NCBI RefSeq assembly: GCF_023856365.1
Contig: NC_064541.1
Coordinates: forward strand, 22,856,214-22,920,213
Origin: Brienomyrus brachyistius
Lineage: Eukaryota; Chordata; Actinopteri; Osteoglossiformes; Mormyridae
DNA: 64,000 nucleotides
Reading direction: 5' to 3'
The translations under genes were made by a program, and so were the position numbers. The notes under the pieces are model-generated. The model was not told the DNA's origin. It saw nothing but the letters and a program-made list of their open reading frames with translations, and did no database searches. Shown here piece after piece: positions 51,304 to 63,217 of this stretch. Position 1 is the first letter of the stretch, and the number at the start of each line of letters is the position of its first letter.

Positions 51304-54300
51304 CTGGAATGATATGAGAAGGAGAAGGAGGGAGAGGAGAGGTGGAGAGTTGACATTACCATTGTAATACAGGCCGAGAAAAATCAGGTTAGCTAGTTGG
51401 CTTGTTATTGACTTTGACTGGGTTGGTTATAGCATCATTATATAATTAAAATATAGTCTGTTTTAATTTCAAGAGTCCTGCATTCACTCACAATTGTTTT
51501 GTATTCTTTCACAAAACTTTTGCATCCCCCCGCGAATACTTTTGTGTATCCTCACAATCCTGTCTTGTGACCTATATATGCTAAGCACTCATGCATTTCA
51601 ACAGCAACAAATCCATCGCTAATGGGTGACCTTTTTGATTTTTACTTTGAATTTGTCCGAAAATGCACAAATATAGTGTTATGGCTTCATTTCCATAGAA
51701 ATTATTATGGAAGTTTTGCAAGGGAATGCAAAATTGTGTCAAAATTATACTCTGTCCCCTTGAGGGCTCTGTAGAAATCAATATGTCTGTGCCAAAACCC
51801 TGCAATGACAAAGATGTGACACACGGTCGCCGTGGCCCTCATCTTTGCACCCCCAAACCACCCCGGCCCTGCCCCACCCCCTGCCCCACCCCCAGCCCCA
51901 CCCCCAGCTGTTCACACACCGCTATCGATCCATGCATTTCCAAGCTCTGTTTTCAGGAGCACTCCAGGGACGCCAGGATAGAACAAATACCGGCATGTCA
52001 GGATGGTGTGAGGCAGGTGTTAAGACAAGCTCATTGAATGCTGGGCCACTACAGCACATTAACACTATACATAGGGAGGTGGGGTTAAAAGGGGGACTGA
52101 AACACATAACCCAGCGGAGAAAAAATACCAATTAACAAACCATGTATCACACACGATGTTCCTTTTAACACTAAATACAATTCATAACCAAATCATCAAG
52201 TACATTTCAGAAGTAAAGAGGCAAGGTATGGTTCTAGGGCTGCAAAAAATATATATTTTGATCATTAATTAATAAAGTGAGCAGGAAATCAATTAATTGA
52301 TTAGTTGGGCCAAAGCACAGGGTTTAAAGAAAAGTTCAAATGCTTTTTGGAAAAAAACCTCAAGATGTATTTTTTCAGTTGTAAAAACACTTTCCACAGT
52401 GTAGAGATCTGAATTTAAAGTGACAAAGTGGCATGGAAACAATGATCCGCTGTCTCCACCATAATCAGCTTGCTATGATTGCAAAGTTATATTGGCATTT
52501 TGAAATCTTGCCAATAAAATTTGCCAAATGTATTACTGTGATACCACCCAAGCCTACTAACAATTTTAAAACAGTTCATAGAGGTTTACGCATTTCACTA
52601 CACTGCTTGAATTTGTGTTGGTTGCAATATATTTGCCTTCTGATGGTCTGCCACTGCTGTATGCATGCACTGATCGCAATCATCTGTGTCCACAGACAAA
52701 TGCAATATGTACACAAGAGTCTGGGCGTTGTGTACGGAATGTAACAGCATGTGGGAAAGTGAAGTATGAGCTAGGCTTCAAATATCAACATTAAGATTGG
52801 TAGGTGGTGATGTCATTATATGCAATTTACACACCAAACCACAAAAATGCAACCAATCAATGATAAAATTCTTTGGCAACTATTTTTATCAAGGCTATCG
52901 ATTAGTTGTTGTAGCCACAGTTATTACGGTGACTGACCTGAGACCAAAAGGCAATGGCTTAAGAGTTGGATCAAAGGGTGTGTGAAATTGCTGTGAAATA
53001 CTCTGTTGAGTACGGTTTTATATACAAATGAAGGAAAACATGCGTGTTCAGACAGATGGACAGACATTCAAGTAACCGACTAGATTCCAGACACTCCACA
53101 GCATGACGCGAGTCATGTCTGATCAAAGGAGGTCTTACACTGTTTGTCTGACATGAAAGCTTTAGAAGTTGTAATTCAAATGTATAAGGAAAACAAAAAT
53201 ATAAAATACGTATATAAATATGTAATAAATGTAAAAGACTCTGGCCTGGTATTAGAGTTTTCTTGGATGGTATGGAACAACTGAAGAATCTCTTGAATTT
53301 GCATAAAGGCTTCAAGCTTGTTCAGGCGGGTTCCAATCAATGCGCTGAGAATTCATACTGAATCTAAGGTAAAGACCTTGGTATTGAACATAATCAATCC
53401 TTGGTTGGTGATTTTTCTGTTCAGCTCCAGAATCCTGACCTCTGTGCCAAGAAATACTTAAACATTAAAATATTAAGGTATTTTACTATAAAAAAAAATT
53501 ACAGCTGAAGCAACTAGATACACTGAATGCAGACCTTTCACATCACTGTACTTAGGCTGATGTAAAGCTTGCTTTCTCAAGAGTGGCTGCTCTGCGCTGT
53601 CAAAATGATACAGGCCAAGACTGAACCGACCAGCCTCTTTGACTTGGGAAGGTCAACGCCACAAGAAAGACTTCCGGACATTTGAGAAGATAACCTGCCA
53701 GCCCCCTCTGCCCCACAGCTGAAACACCCTGGCGCCCCGCCTCCGCCCTGTCAAAAATCAATGCTATGCGCTTGCAACTGTATCATAGCGCTCCTCCGAT
53801 CAATAGCGAACCCATCTCAGTATCTCTCAAGCCGTGGGCCTAAAGCTACAAAGTAGACAGGCAAGGATGAGCAGTGATATAAATCCTTGACTCAGATTTA
53901 ATGCAGGATTAGATTAAAACTTCAGGCCTCCAAGGTAGCTGTGATGAACAAAGATGGTGGCTCTTTTTTTAAGCTGCATAATTCTGCTTGTAGCCAATCA
54001 AGCACCTGTTTTGACCCAGTTTAGGAACAATTCTTCACACTGACCCCGCCGTCAACACCATTGTGGTTGTGATTTGAGGACACAGACAGCAGCAATGGGG
54101 TTGCAAACATCTTCTCTAACACACCCCTCCCACCTGCCCATGACAGGCCCACTGTTCAAGTGCTATGCAAGTCTAACATGCTATGCCTTGCCTAAGCAGT
54201 TGAAAGATGGATGGATGATTAGAGCACTATGACAGCCTTGTTTGGGTAAACCATCTGGATCTAAACTCATGATGATATGGTATTTTTATTTTGAAATTTT

Positions 54301-56584
54301 TAAAGTATCCTGCAGTTGGACTAGTATCTGAAAAACCAAAAATAAAGTACATTAAAACTGAAAAGTAATCCTCCTTATCCTGTTGTCATGCTGTCATTTG
54401 TATTTCATACAAAATTAAATTTAGATTCTCACCAGAGTTTTGTGCACATCAGGCAAGAAAATAGAGCAGAAAAAAATCAGGAAAGACCAATAAGGCAAAA
54501 GGAAAACAATGAGTTGTGTAATTGACAAAAAGTTTGAGGGTATATGGGAACTTAGAGAAGGAGACCATTTCCAGCCAATAAAAATATATGATTATAAATA
54601 AGATTTCATATATGTGCGTGTGTGTTATTTATTTATTAATACATTTATTACATTGTGTCCCCATTATGAGATAAAAACCTGCTATTTTGTCATTTTCTCA
54701 GTCCCCACAAGCGGAAACTCAATTTTATGAAAATCTCTGTCTGCAATCAAAAACCAATAATGTCACAAGTCTCATATTTTATTTGGTTACTTATTTGGTT
54801 AGGGCTGGGTAGGGATTAAGGTTGTCGTATAATAAAAACCTGTTATTTTGACATTATGGGGATTCACCTTTCCGGTCCACACAAGAAGAAATTAAAATTA
54901 AATTTATAATTATTTTGGGGTTTAAGTTTACAGGCCAGTATTTTAACGTAATCTAGTCACCTCTTTCTATTCTTCTATTCAAAAGCCAAACTACACAAAT
55001 AACTGTATGGTCTTAACAGAGCTACAATGATAAGAAGATGATTCACTGCTAATATTACTAATTTGTGGTTCATACTGTTTTTTGAAAGATAATGAACATT
55101 TGTTGACAAATACAGAAATCAGCATGAAAGAACTTTTGTCTTCCCCCAAAGTTGACTCAACTGAACAATTAAACTAGACCCTAGTAAACAATGGGTGAAC
55201 AATGGGCGAACAAAGCTGGCTTAGAAATGCACACCCGCCTCCCCCCCCCCCAGAAGATGCCGGCATATTAGACCTCTGTGCTGAAGGAGCTAGGCAAGCA
55301 GACAAGGAAAGCCTTGACAGCCACACACTGCAATGCCAATCTCATCATTAATAGTTGGCTGCTGACACAAGCCTTGATGCATTGATTGGTTTCCACTTCC
55401 CCTCCGTGCTCCCAGCAGAGCATCCCCCCCCTCCCACCCCCCGGCCCATCCTCTGTTTTTCCATGTATGTCATTTCACTGCTTATTGAGGCAGCCTCTAC
55501 TTCGCTGGGCTTGTGTTTTCCCTCACATCCTTCTATGACGAATCGCTATGCATCAAAGCCCAGCAGAGCAGGGCAAGTTTACTGACCAAAAAATAATGGC
55601 ATTTTCTCCCGAGATCCACATCAGTTGCGGCTGTCGCACCCTGGACTCAGTATGTAGGATGTGCATGTGCACATCCTTCCGCATAGTACAGTGCTGCCAA
55701 ATTAAATATTCATCACCTGTCCCTCTTTTCAGGATGACTTCATGAAATGAAATGATGCAATCTCCTAACGGAGGAAGGCTTGGGAGTAGGAGGCATGGGA
55801 GGGGCTCCTCACAGTTCATCACCTCTTCTTGCTGTCTGAGCATGATGCGACACAGCTTAGTCCAATTAACACCCCACTTAGTTGACACCCATTCATTTAC
55901 CTGTCCAACCATAAATGCACACCAGTACAGGGTCTCAGTAACTTAATAATACAGTGAAAAGTCACATAGTAAATCTCCTTTGAAGGATCACCAACTGCAA
56001 CGTGACTCTGCATAGCAAAGACAACTGCAGATTAATGTTAGCGCGGTGATGCTAAATTTATGGAGACCTGACTTAGGTTTGCTCAGATCACCGAAACCTC
56101 TTGACACCAGCAGAGTGAGGGCTGAATCCAGCATGCAGTGGAAATGTGGGTTGGTCCCCCTGCTTATTAATAACCCTGACGGGCTGCTTGTGCATGTAGC
56201 TCTCAGCAGCACAGATGGTCTGCTGGCGGGAGTGCCTGCTACACTGACCCACCCTCTCTGCTGATTGCAGCAGTCCCTAGACCTTCATTCAGGCCTCACT
56301 TGCATTTCCATCCTGCGCAGTCCCCATAGGTTTTTGTGCAACTGTGTCTGTAGTCTGGATCATCAAAAGTTTCACGAGCATTTATCACTGTCATCACAAT
56401 AATTATGCATTAATTCCTTTACCATTTTTCATTTATGTGCCTGTCAAGGGGTCTGATGGATATTCTCTTTCTTGGTGCGTCAGTCTTCGATGGTGTTTAC
56501 GGCTGCTTTAAATTACAATATGGATTCATCTGCTTTTAACTAATTATATCATTAATGGAACATTATAGCTGCTGACCCGAAACA
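51304..56584. other. Presumed aplp1 intron 1, distal part
   Basis: A C-rich CCCCA(C/G)CCC repeat lies at about 51,857-51,908. A SINE 3' tail relic is near 54,180-54,222. A copy of the GGGGACAC-type repeat is at 54,625-54,895. No exon is recognised on either strand. A short ATG frame near 54,112 (minus) has a brief hydrophobic start but no adequate donor. Confidence 0.45.
54625..54895 (+). repeat. Dispersed repeat, second copy of the 30,866 type
   Basis: Block order is ATTGTGTCCCCATTATGAGA, CAGTCCCCACAAGCGGAAAC, TTTGGTTAGGGCTGGGTAGG, then a partly repeated AATAAAAACCTGTTATTTTG. It is preceded by a short GT run. The same order as the 30,866 copy but diverged. Confidence 0.55.
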
Positions 56585-57200
56585 TAGGATTACCATACGT
56601 CTGCGTTTCCCCAGACATGTCCTCTTTTTGGACCCCTGTCCGGGTGTCCGGGCAGATTTTAAAAATCACTGGTTTGTCCATCTTTAGCGCTGCAATCTAC
56701 ATGACCGAGTGCTGCAAGTTACAGTGGAGAACCAAGTGAAGGAAAAGGCACCAAGTTTCTATATACGGCAGCCACTCAATATCATCACACAGCATTTGCA
56801 AGGCTTCTGCACACATTTACTTTAAAAATTGAACAAAATGCACACCCCTACATGTTACACTGCGCATGAGTGATGTCAGCTTCCAGAAATCACTGGCATG
56901 TTGACATTTTGTTTCTTTGTGTACTGTCAATTGCACAGTCTGCTTAAAGTTTAACAAATATTAGCTTAGTATTCGGTAAGTTTTATTATAGGATTAGTAA
57001 AACAAGAATTAACTGTAAAATTACCATATGTCCAGGTTTCCCCGGATGCAAATTTTCATTTTACAAGGTGCTGTAAAGGGGAAATTCATGAATATTCATA
57101 AGAGAAATGCTACCTGATTAGTTGATGAATGTGAAAACTCATTACTATTCTGATCCCTGGACACGTCCTCTTTTTCATCTCACAAGATATGGTAACCCTA
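56585..57200. mobile_element. hAT-like non-autonomous DNA transposon, 616 bp
   Basis: The ends are inverted: TAGGATTACCATACGTC on the left and, inward from the right, TAGGGTTACCATATCTTG. The flanking octamers ccgaaaca (56,577-56,584) and cccaaaca (57,201-57,208) match at 7 of 8, the duplication size of hAT elements. Subterminal blocks recur (TTTCCCCAGACATGTCCTCT near the left, GGACACGTCCTCTTTTTCAT near the right). A third end-like motif (ATTACCATATGTCCAGGTTT) at about 57,021 suggests a nested or partly duplicated copy. No transposase. Confidence 0.7.
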
Positions 57201-60055
57201 CCCAAACAGGAATTGCCTAAAGTTTGTAGATCTAAGTTGGCTAGAAGATCAAAATTATACCTAAATAAAAAATGACAATGAATGATGAATTGGTGCTGAT
57301 GAATTGATGACTGAGATACCAGGAGATTTTAAAATATCATAACCCCTTCACCCTCTGACCATTACCCAAAATAATGAATTGGTTGACTGGGCTGTGTTGT
57401 TAATCAGTGCATTTTACCCTAATTGTTTCAGCAAAACCCAGCTGTTTGAATAGACAGCAGATGGACTATAATCATTCTGATACCCTAGAGGTCATTCAGA
57501 AAAATGGCACTGGTGAAAAGCACTTTCATGCAAAGATAACGCTTGCAAAAATGAAGCACTGAATAATTTTTGAAGAGCAGGATAAAATGAGCACTGCTTC
57601 ATATTTGTACTTGTGTTGCCCACAACAACAGAAGCACATTTTATTGAACTCTTCAGAAGGTGTCACAGTACAGGTTTTAACCCTGGTCCAAGTTTGAGGC
57701 CTGTCGTCAAGAGAAGCACTTTTGCTGGTCTCCTGAGAACATGCAGATAACTAATGGCATATTGAAGAACATGATTATCATTAACGATATTATGGTCCGA
57801 ATATCTGAATTTCGCCAAAGGAAATTCAGTATTTAAAACATTACATCATATTTCAGATTAATAAATCCTGATTTGTATAAAGATAACCTTTGCATAGCAA
57901 GATGTTTATGACATAATGTAGGAGACAGAGCTGAGGTGTTTCTCTCATAGAATGGCACCATCTGGACCGGCCTACATGAAGAATCACACTTGAACCGAAT
58001 GAGTCCTCTTCCAAAACAATCTCACTCCAGATTAATTGTACACATTCTTATTACTCATGCTGCATGCACACTCAGATAACCTCAGGAGGTCGGTATGGGA
58101 TACAAGTAAGATTTTCTCTAATAAAATTACTATTACTACTAATACCCATTACTAATATATTACTATTACGATTTAACCTCCAAGATGCTATATTCTTATT
58201 CATGGATATTAATGATTAATACTGATTACACATAGTGATGGGTTAGTGACTGTAGATTGCAAGATGCTAAATAGGACAAATAGCCACAGAAAATGCATGG
58301 ATGGATACCAATTACACATGCAAAAGTAGATCCAAGGTTCATGTTATTTCTCTTAAACAGCCATTCTTTTCTCTTCTTATTTTCTTTCTTTGACACTGAT
58401 CAGTGCTAAATGTGTTTCATTTATGGATGGATGAACATTGTGATAATGACAGTAATAATCTTTTGTTGGTTAAATTACCCGTGTTCTGTCAAATTTTAAG
58501 TCTAGTACTTAAAATCCAAGTGGGGGAGACTCTACCAAAGAGGACTGCTCCGTTGGCCTTGAGCAGGGGAGATAATATTGATAGTGCAGTTCCACTGAAG
58601 CTGGCATCACTGTAAAAGAGACAGTCCCGCATCCTCTTGCTCTCCTCGACTCCCACATTGTAACAGAAGGTGTTGTGTGCGTCATGCACAAAGTGAGCTC
58701 CCTGACGTCTGCATGCATGGAGGAACACAGGAAGTCTCCTGTGCCTCTGAAAAACAAAGCGCCCTTTCCCAGCAAAAATGAAAATGAGCACGATTCCTCT
58801 CTGTTTTTGGCTGCTCACACTCCTACCAGCCCTCATGCTACACTCAAATGATCAGCATCATGTGCACTAGCATTCGTGATACCATTGCTGACACGGCAGT
58901 AATAGACCTCAGTTAATGGGCTTGTGTGAACCTTAATGAATTTAATATATTGGTCCAGATCAGAGTTCTGTGCACAGCCGACAATTTGACACCATCATGA
59001 AGCAATGAGACAAAAATGAATAGCCTTACCTCTGACTCCAGTTCTAGAGGATGCTTTTTACATAGTTTGTCCTCATCCTTTAAAGCAACACTAGCAGAAC
59101 GGTCAGTATGCATGCTTTCTAGGCACACTACGTATTCAAGCACAAAGGCTTGGCATCGCGCATGCGATGTGTGGCAGCTTCTAACGCCAATGTCACATGG
59201 CTACACATGACTGCACATTGCAACAGCAAAAAATTTGTTTAGCAGGGTATTTGTTGCACCTTGGGCAAAAATAAAAGTGGTGTATAAAGTAGCAAGCAAT
59301 AAATAAGTTACCTACAAAGCAGAGACAGACATGTAAGAACAACCAAACAATACCAGAGGTTCATGGTGAAACCATCGCTTTGTCACTGTATACAGAGCTA
59401 AGCTGATAACCAGCCCAGTTGTGACAACGTCACCCCAAAGGCATTAGCAGAATAGGGGCTTCTGTTCATTTTTTCCGCTGTTCATAGAGAAAATGACACA
59501 AAGCACAAAAGATGAGCAACCAAGTGCAAACTGAAGGGTGCTATTCTGATTGCTATTGCTTTCGAAAGGAACACTGCAAATCACTGCTTAGCCATATTAC
59601 CACCTCTAACGGAGCTGATCATTTGAACTCAATCTATAATTGAGTGTGAAACTGTTATTCCTTTCCTGAAATACAACACTTCCTTTCACAGGTTACTAGA
59701 GATTAAGGGATCGTGTAAAATTGGATTTTAGAGGATGAAGCTTTTTTTCCAGCAGTTATTCGTATCACAGAGGACTGCAGGACAAGGATTTCAAAATAAC
59801 TTGCATATCTAAATATACATTAATATATTTAAATGCCCTCTTGTCAGAACTGAAGAATACGGTACTGGAATTGATTTTGCATTAGCTACAAGCTGCTTTA
59901 GCTGGCATTGACCTTAGCCTTCTACTGTTATCCAGGTTGCATTGTCTGCCTATCATTTGGTTGATATTTAGCAAAATCACGTCGCTCTCTGGAGATTAGG
60001 ACTCTGTGGTCTTCCTAAACGTGCCTCGCCTCAGGCAGCCTGTTTGTTTCAGTAC
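57201..60055. other. Presumed aplp1 intron 1, proximal part
   Basis: No gene recognised. A minus-strand frame at 58,489-58,836 (115 codons) overlaps another open frame, shows no domain and lacks convincing splice sites. The remainder is AT-rich unique sequence. Confidence 0.4.
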
Positions 60056-60235
60056 CTTGAATCTCCCTGTTATTTTGTCTATGTCTCCTGGGCCACGCTG
60101 GAGGTTGCGAATGTGCCATGCAGTGCTGCGACCCAGCACACTGCGATCTGTGTCTGCTAAGCTAAGTGTGACACAAACACAGACATTCCAGACCACAGGG
60201 CATCGACGCCGCCAGGCCATGCTGAGGAAGGCCAT
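60056..60235 (-). CDS. aplp1: Candidate aplp1 exon 1 (signal peptide)
   Basis: ATG at 60,235 in a strong context (aaaATGG). The first 60 codons read as a signal peptide: basic start (MAFLSMAWRRRC), hydrophobic core (VVWNVCVCVTLSLA) and a likely cut before DTDRS. The segment then ends at AAG|gtactg in phase 0, exactly what the aplp1 exon at 51,303 needs, leaving an intron of about 8.75 kb; long first introns are usual in this family. The stretch after the signal peptide is longer than in APP. It could instead belong to another secreted-protein gene or be fortuitous. Confidence 0.4.
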
Positions 60236-60329
60236 TTTGCCTAGCTGAAGGACTGAACATTGTAAATTTAGAAAAGAAAGCAGAGGTAAAGGCCTCCGTT
60301 GTCAGGGCTATGTGCTGTATGTTATCTGC

Positions 60330-60445
60330 CTTTGCGAAACGTATAAAAATAATATTTAATTCTGCCTGCATTGTGTTCCCTCTGCTTCCTGGCTGCCCCC
60401 AATGGGGATCCCACGTGACAGATGAGTCAGGTATGCAAATTCAGC
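60330..60445 (-). promoter_or_regulatory. Promoter-like motif cluster upstream of the candidate aplp1 exon 1
   Basis: Within 30 bases there are an E-box CACGTG (60,412-60,417), an AP-1 site TGAGTCA (60,423-60,429) and a perfect octamer ATGCAAAT (60,433-60,440), all readable on either strand. An AT-rich TATA-like patch (tatttttatacg on the minus strand) lies at about 60,342-60,356, roughly 110 bases before the ATG at 60,235. CpGs are enriched from about 60,000 to 60,600. The grouping and position are seen directly; promoter function is inferred. Confidence 0.4.
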
Positions 60446-62570
60446 TTTGTAAGTGTGGGGGAGGAGAGGTTCTTCAGCGAGTGGGGCGGAGGGCGATTCT
60501 CCTGGGTGCTGAGGCGTGATGGATGTGCAGCTGCAGCGCCGCTGCGTTCAGGCAGATAGCGGCAGGCGAACACTGAGCCCAGGACAAAGGAGGCGCTGCC
60601 ATGCCTGCCGGTCCTCACAACCTTACACTTTGTGCACTGTTGCATTTTGAGTAAAGAACAATGACAAAGCACCAACTCACATCACATGCCATATAATTGG
60701 TTTCTCCACTTCATAGGAATAAGAAGTGTTTACGCAGCATTTTTTATTCATGACAGCAGCCATTAAGATTAGGGACTGGAAAGAACAGTATGAATTTCTA
60801 CAACTAAGGTGTTGAATCGTAGGGAATCCAAGATACTCATGAGTAATAAACTTCTAGATAAACTGCTCTGTATGACATCTTAACAGATTTTTCAGTAGAT
60901 CTTTTCCTATGGCCTCAAAGCAAACACAAACACACACAATTGTGCTTGAAGCATACACACAAACATGGGTGTGTGTGTGTGTGTGTGTTAGTGTTCCACC
61001 TCCTCCCATCACTCCCTTCTTCCCTTTCTCTCTTAGCAGCATCATATGGCCACTCATGGCTGGTTGCTGTGGAAACACCTCCCACCGGAGCCCAGCTACC
61101 TTCTTTGTTACCGTAGCAACATACTCCCTGCAGAATTTCAAGTGTGCCACTCTCTCAGTCTCTCTCTCTCTCTCTCTCTCTCTTCCCCTAGCTATCTGCT
61201 TCTACTAATTGAGCATCACCATATATTTTCCTCATAGAGTCTCATCTGAGTACATGCTGGGTTTAATGTTCTGGTCAGTACATGTTTATTTTGGTGTGTG
61301 TGTGTGTGTTATGATCTACAGAAATACACTAATAATTACAACTAAAATACAAATTTCATGTGTCTATAGTTCCTTGCATTTATTCTTAATTAGACTGTTG
61401 AAAAAGGTACCATTTAGGTTTTCAAGCATATTAAACTGTGAAAAGTTTTGTATAATATTTTTTCATCATTTATCATATATCAATTCTGCACAGTTAATAA
61501 TATAGCACAGTAACCACCACTGACTACTGAGCCCTTAATTAATTAGTTTAGATTTTATTCAAGTCCCACTCAGCGACTGTCCTTGAGCAAGTGTACGGCA
61601 CAGTGCATACATTTCTGAATTTTGTAACCTGGCTACAGCTGGTCACTGCAGTGCTTCAAATACTCTGGTATATTTCCAACTGTTCAGTCCTGTAAAAAGA
61701 GGTCAAGGACTGACATATTTGTAGCAATGCATAAAATAAAAATGCACAGAATAGGTACAAGAATTATGTCGCACAAACAGCCGAGCCAGGTGTTCTAAAA
61801 TTCAGGTTATATTTCTAAATGCAGTTCAGAATTCAGATCTGTATTCCTTACATCGGCCATATCATATTAAGGCTGTTGTTCCTCCACAGACGCTCACATG
61901 ACAAAAATGACTGATTATGTGATTATACATTTCATATGTTCTGCAAAAGGGAGAAATGTTTGAAATTTTCAGGGAGACATTTTTGAAAGTGCCTGCTTCA
62001 GCTAATTCTTGTGCAATGCACCATCATTGATTATCTTAAAATAAGGTATTGTATCCAATGTTTATTTATTATGTAATAATTGAAAATACAGCACCAACTT
62101 ATTGTGATAAATTTTCATCAGAATTCACAATAAGTAATTAGTTACCTATTGCCAGGCTGGATAATTGCTGCACAAGAAAACAAAAATAATAATAATAATA
62201 ATAAATGATAACCGCTCTGTTGTTTTTAATTTCTAGTGCCTAAAGGGAAACTCAGCAATTCATAATCAATAACACATTGCTCATTGAACATCGGCAGTCG
62301 AAGCTTCTTTCTTTATTTATATATTTTGTACAAAAATTCTTTGTGGTTTTCCTAAATCAAGAATTCCTGACAGCTTGAAAGATTAAATTTATAATATTTT
62401 CTATGGGACCTTTGTTGAACTGATATAATTGTAGTTAAGAAAAGTTTGAAGAAATGTAACAGAATTTTTTATATGACAGTAACACCATAATAATTTCTCT
62501 GAGGTCATGTGAAATCATACTGTCCCAATGTTCCATCATTTACCCTTAAGCTACTACATCGGTCACTGTA
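60446..62570. other. Region upstream of the candidate aplp1 promoter, no gene recognised
   Basis: CpG-rich to about 60,600, then AT-rich. Microsatellites occur at 60,967-60,989 (GT), 61,157-61,183 (CT) and 61,294-61,309 (GT). Short open frames over them are repeat artefacts. Confidence 0.45.
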
Positions 62571-62572
62571 GT

Positions 62573-62881
62573 GGGCAGTGGTGGCCTAATGGTTAGGGAA
62601 ACCCACTTGTAACTGAAAGACTGCAGGTTCAAATCCCCGACCAACAAAGCACCACTGAGGTAAGGTACCACCCAGAAAAATCCCATCAGTAGGACAGCTA
62701 GTAAGAGGCTTCAGAAAAATAGTCACATGTCTGTGGGCCCTTGAGCGTGACCCTTAACACCCTGGCTCTATGGGCACCACTGCAGGTGGCTGCCCTTTGC
62801 TGCCAAGCGTGCTCTCACCTGCATATCTGTCTTCAGTGGGACAGGTGAAAAGAGAATTTTCCCATGGGGATCAATAAAGTG

Positions 62882-62925
<44 letters not shown>

Positions 62926-62926
62926 T
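62573..62926 (+). mobile_element. tRNA-derived SINE of a second family, with (TTA)n tail
   Basis: The A-box region TGGCCTAATGGTTAGGG (62,582-62,598) and B box GGTTCAAATCC (62,626-62,636) resemble a tRNA gene. The body contains TGGGCCCTTGAGCGTGACCC and ends GGGATCAATAAAGTGTCATT followed by ATT repeats. This differs from the 15,011 family in head, body and tail. Confidence 0.85.
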
Positions 62927-63071
62927 TAAGAGCTGGAATCCATAGAGTTCTGCCATTGAATTCATACCCATAACTTGTTATAAACATCATCATTTGTCCC
63001 CTCTCACAGTCCTGATTACGAAATTAATGCTCAGGTGAGTAAATCTCAGGTAGGGGACCTACTCCCAACCA

Positions 63072-63217
63072 GGGGCGTCAGAAGCATTTTGAATGTTAGG
63101 GGGGGACACTGGCATAAAACTAATATTTTATGTTAAATGTGGGGGGGGGGTCCAAATGAATAATTATGAAATGTGAGGGGGACACGTCCCCCTCAGATTT
63201 AATGGCGGCAATGCCCA
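63072..63217 (+). repeat. 150-bp dispersed repeat, copy 2 (inverted relative to 26,018)
   Basis: Reads GGGGCGTCAGAAGCATTTTG, then ACTGGCATAAAACTAATATT, a poly-G tract of ten, and ends near CTCAGATTTAATGGCGGCAA. It is the complement of 26,018-26,167. Confidence 0.75.

Noticed and set aside
51857..51908. Pro/Thr-rich open frame (PCPTPCPTPSPTPS)
   Set aside because: It is produced by a C-rich short tandem repeat inside an intron.
54030..54114. Short minus-strand ATG frame with a Leu-rich start as an alternative aplp1 exon 1
   Set aside because: The hydrophobic stretch is too short for a signal peptide and no good phase-0 donor follows. The 60,235 candidate is better.
55553..55912. 119-codon minus-strand frame
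   Set aside because: No domain, and the composition is like chance. It lies in the presumed first intron of aplp1.
58489..58836. 115-codon minus-strand frame
   Set aside because: No recognisable domain, a second frame is open over the same bases, and there is no convincing splice context.
62582..62640. Possible genuine tRNA gene
   Set aside because: It has A and B boxes but no cloverleaf-forming acceptor arm, and it continues into a SINE body with a TTA tail.
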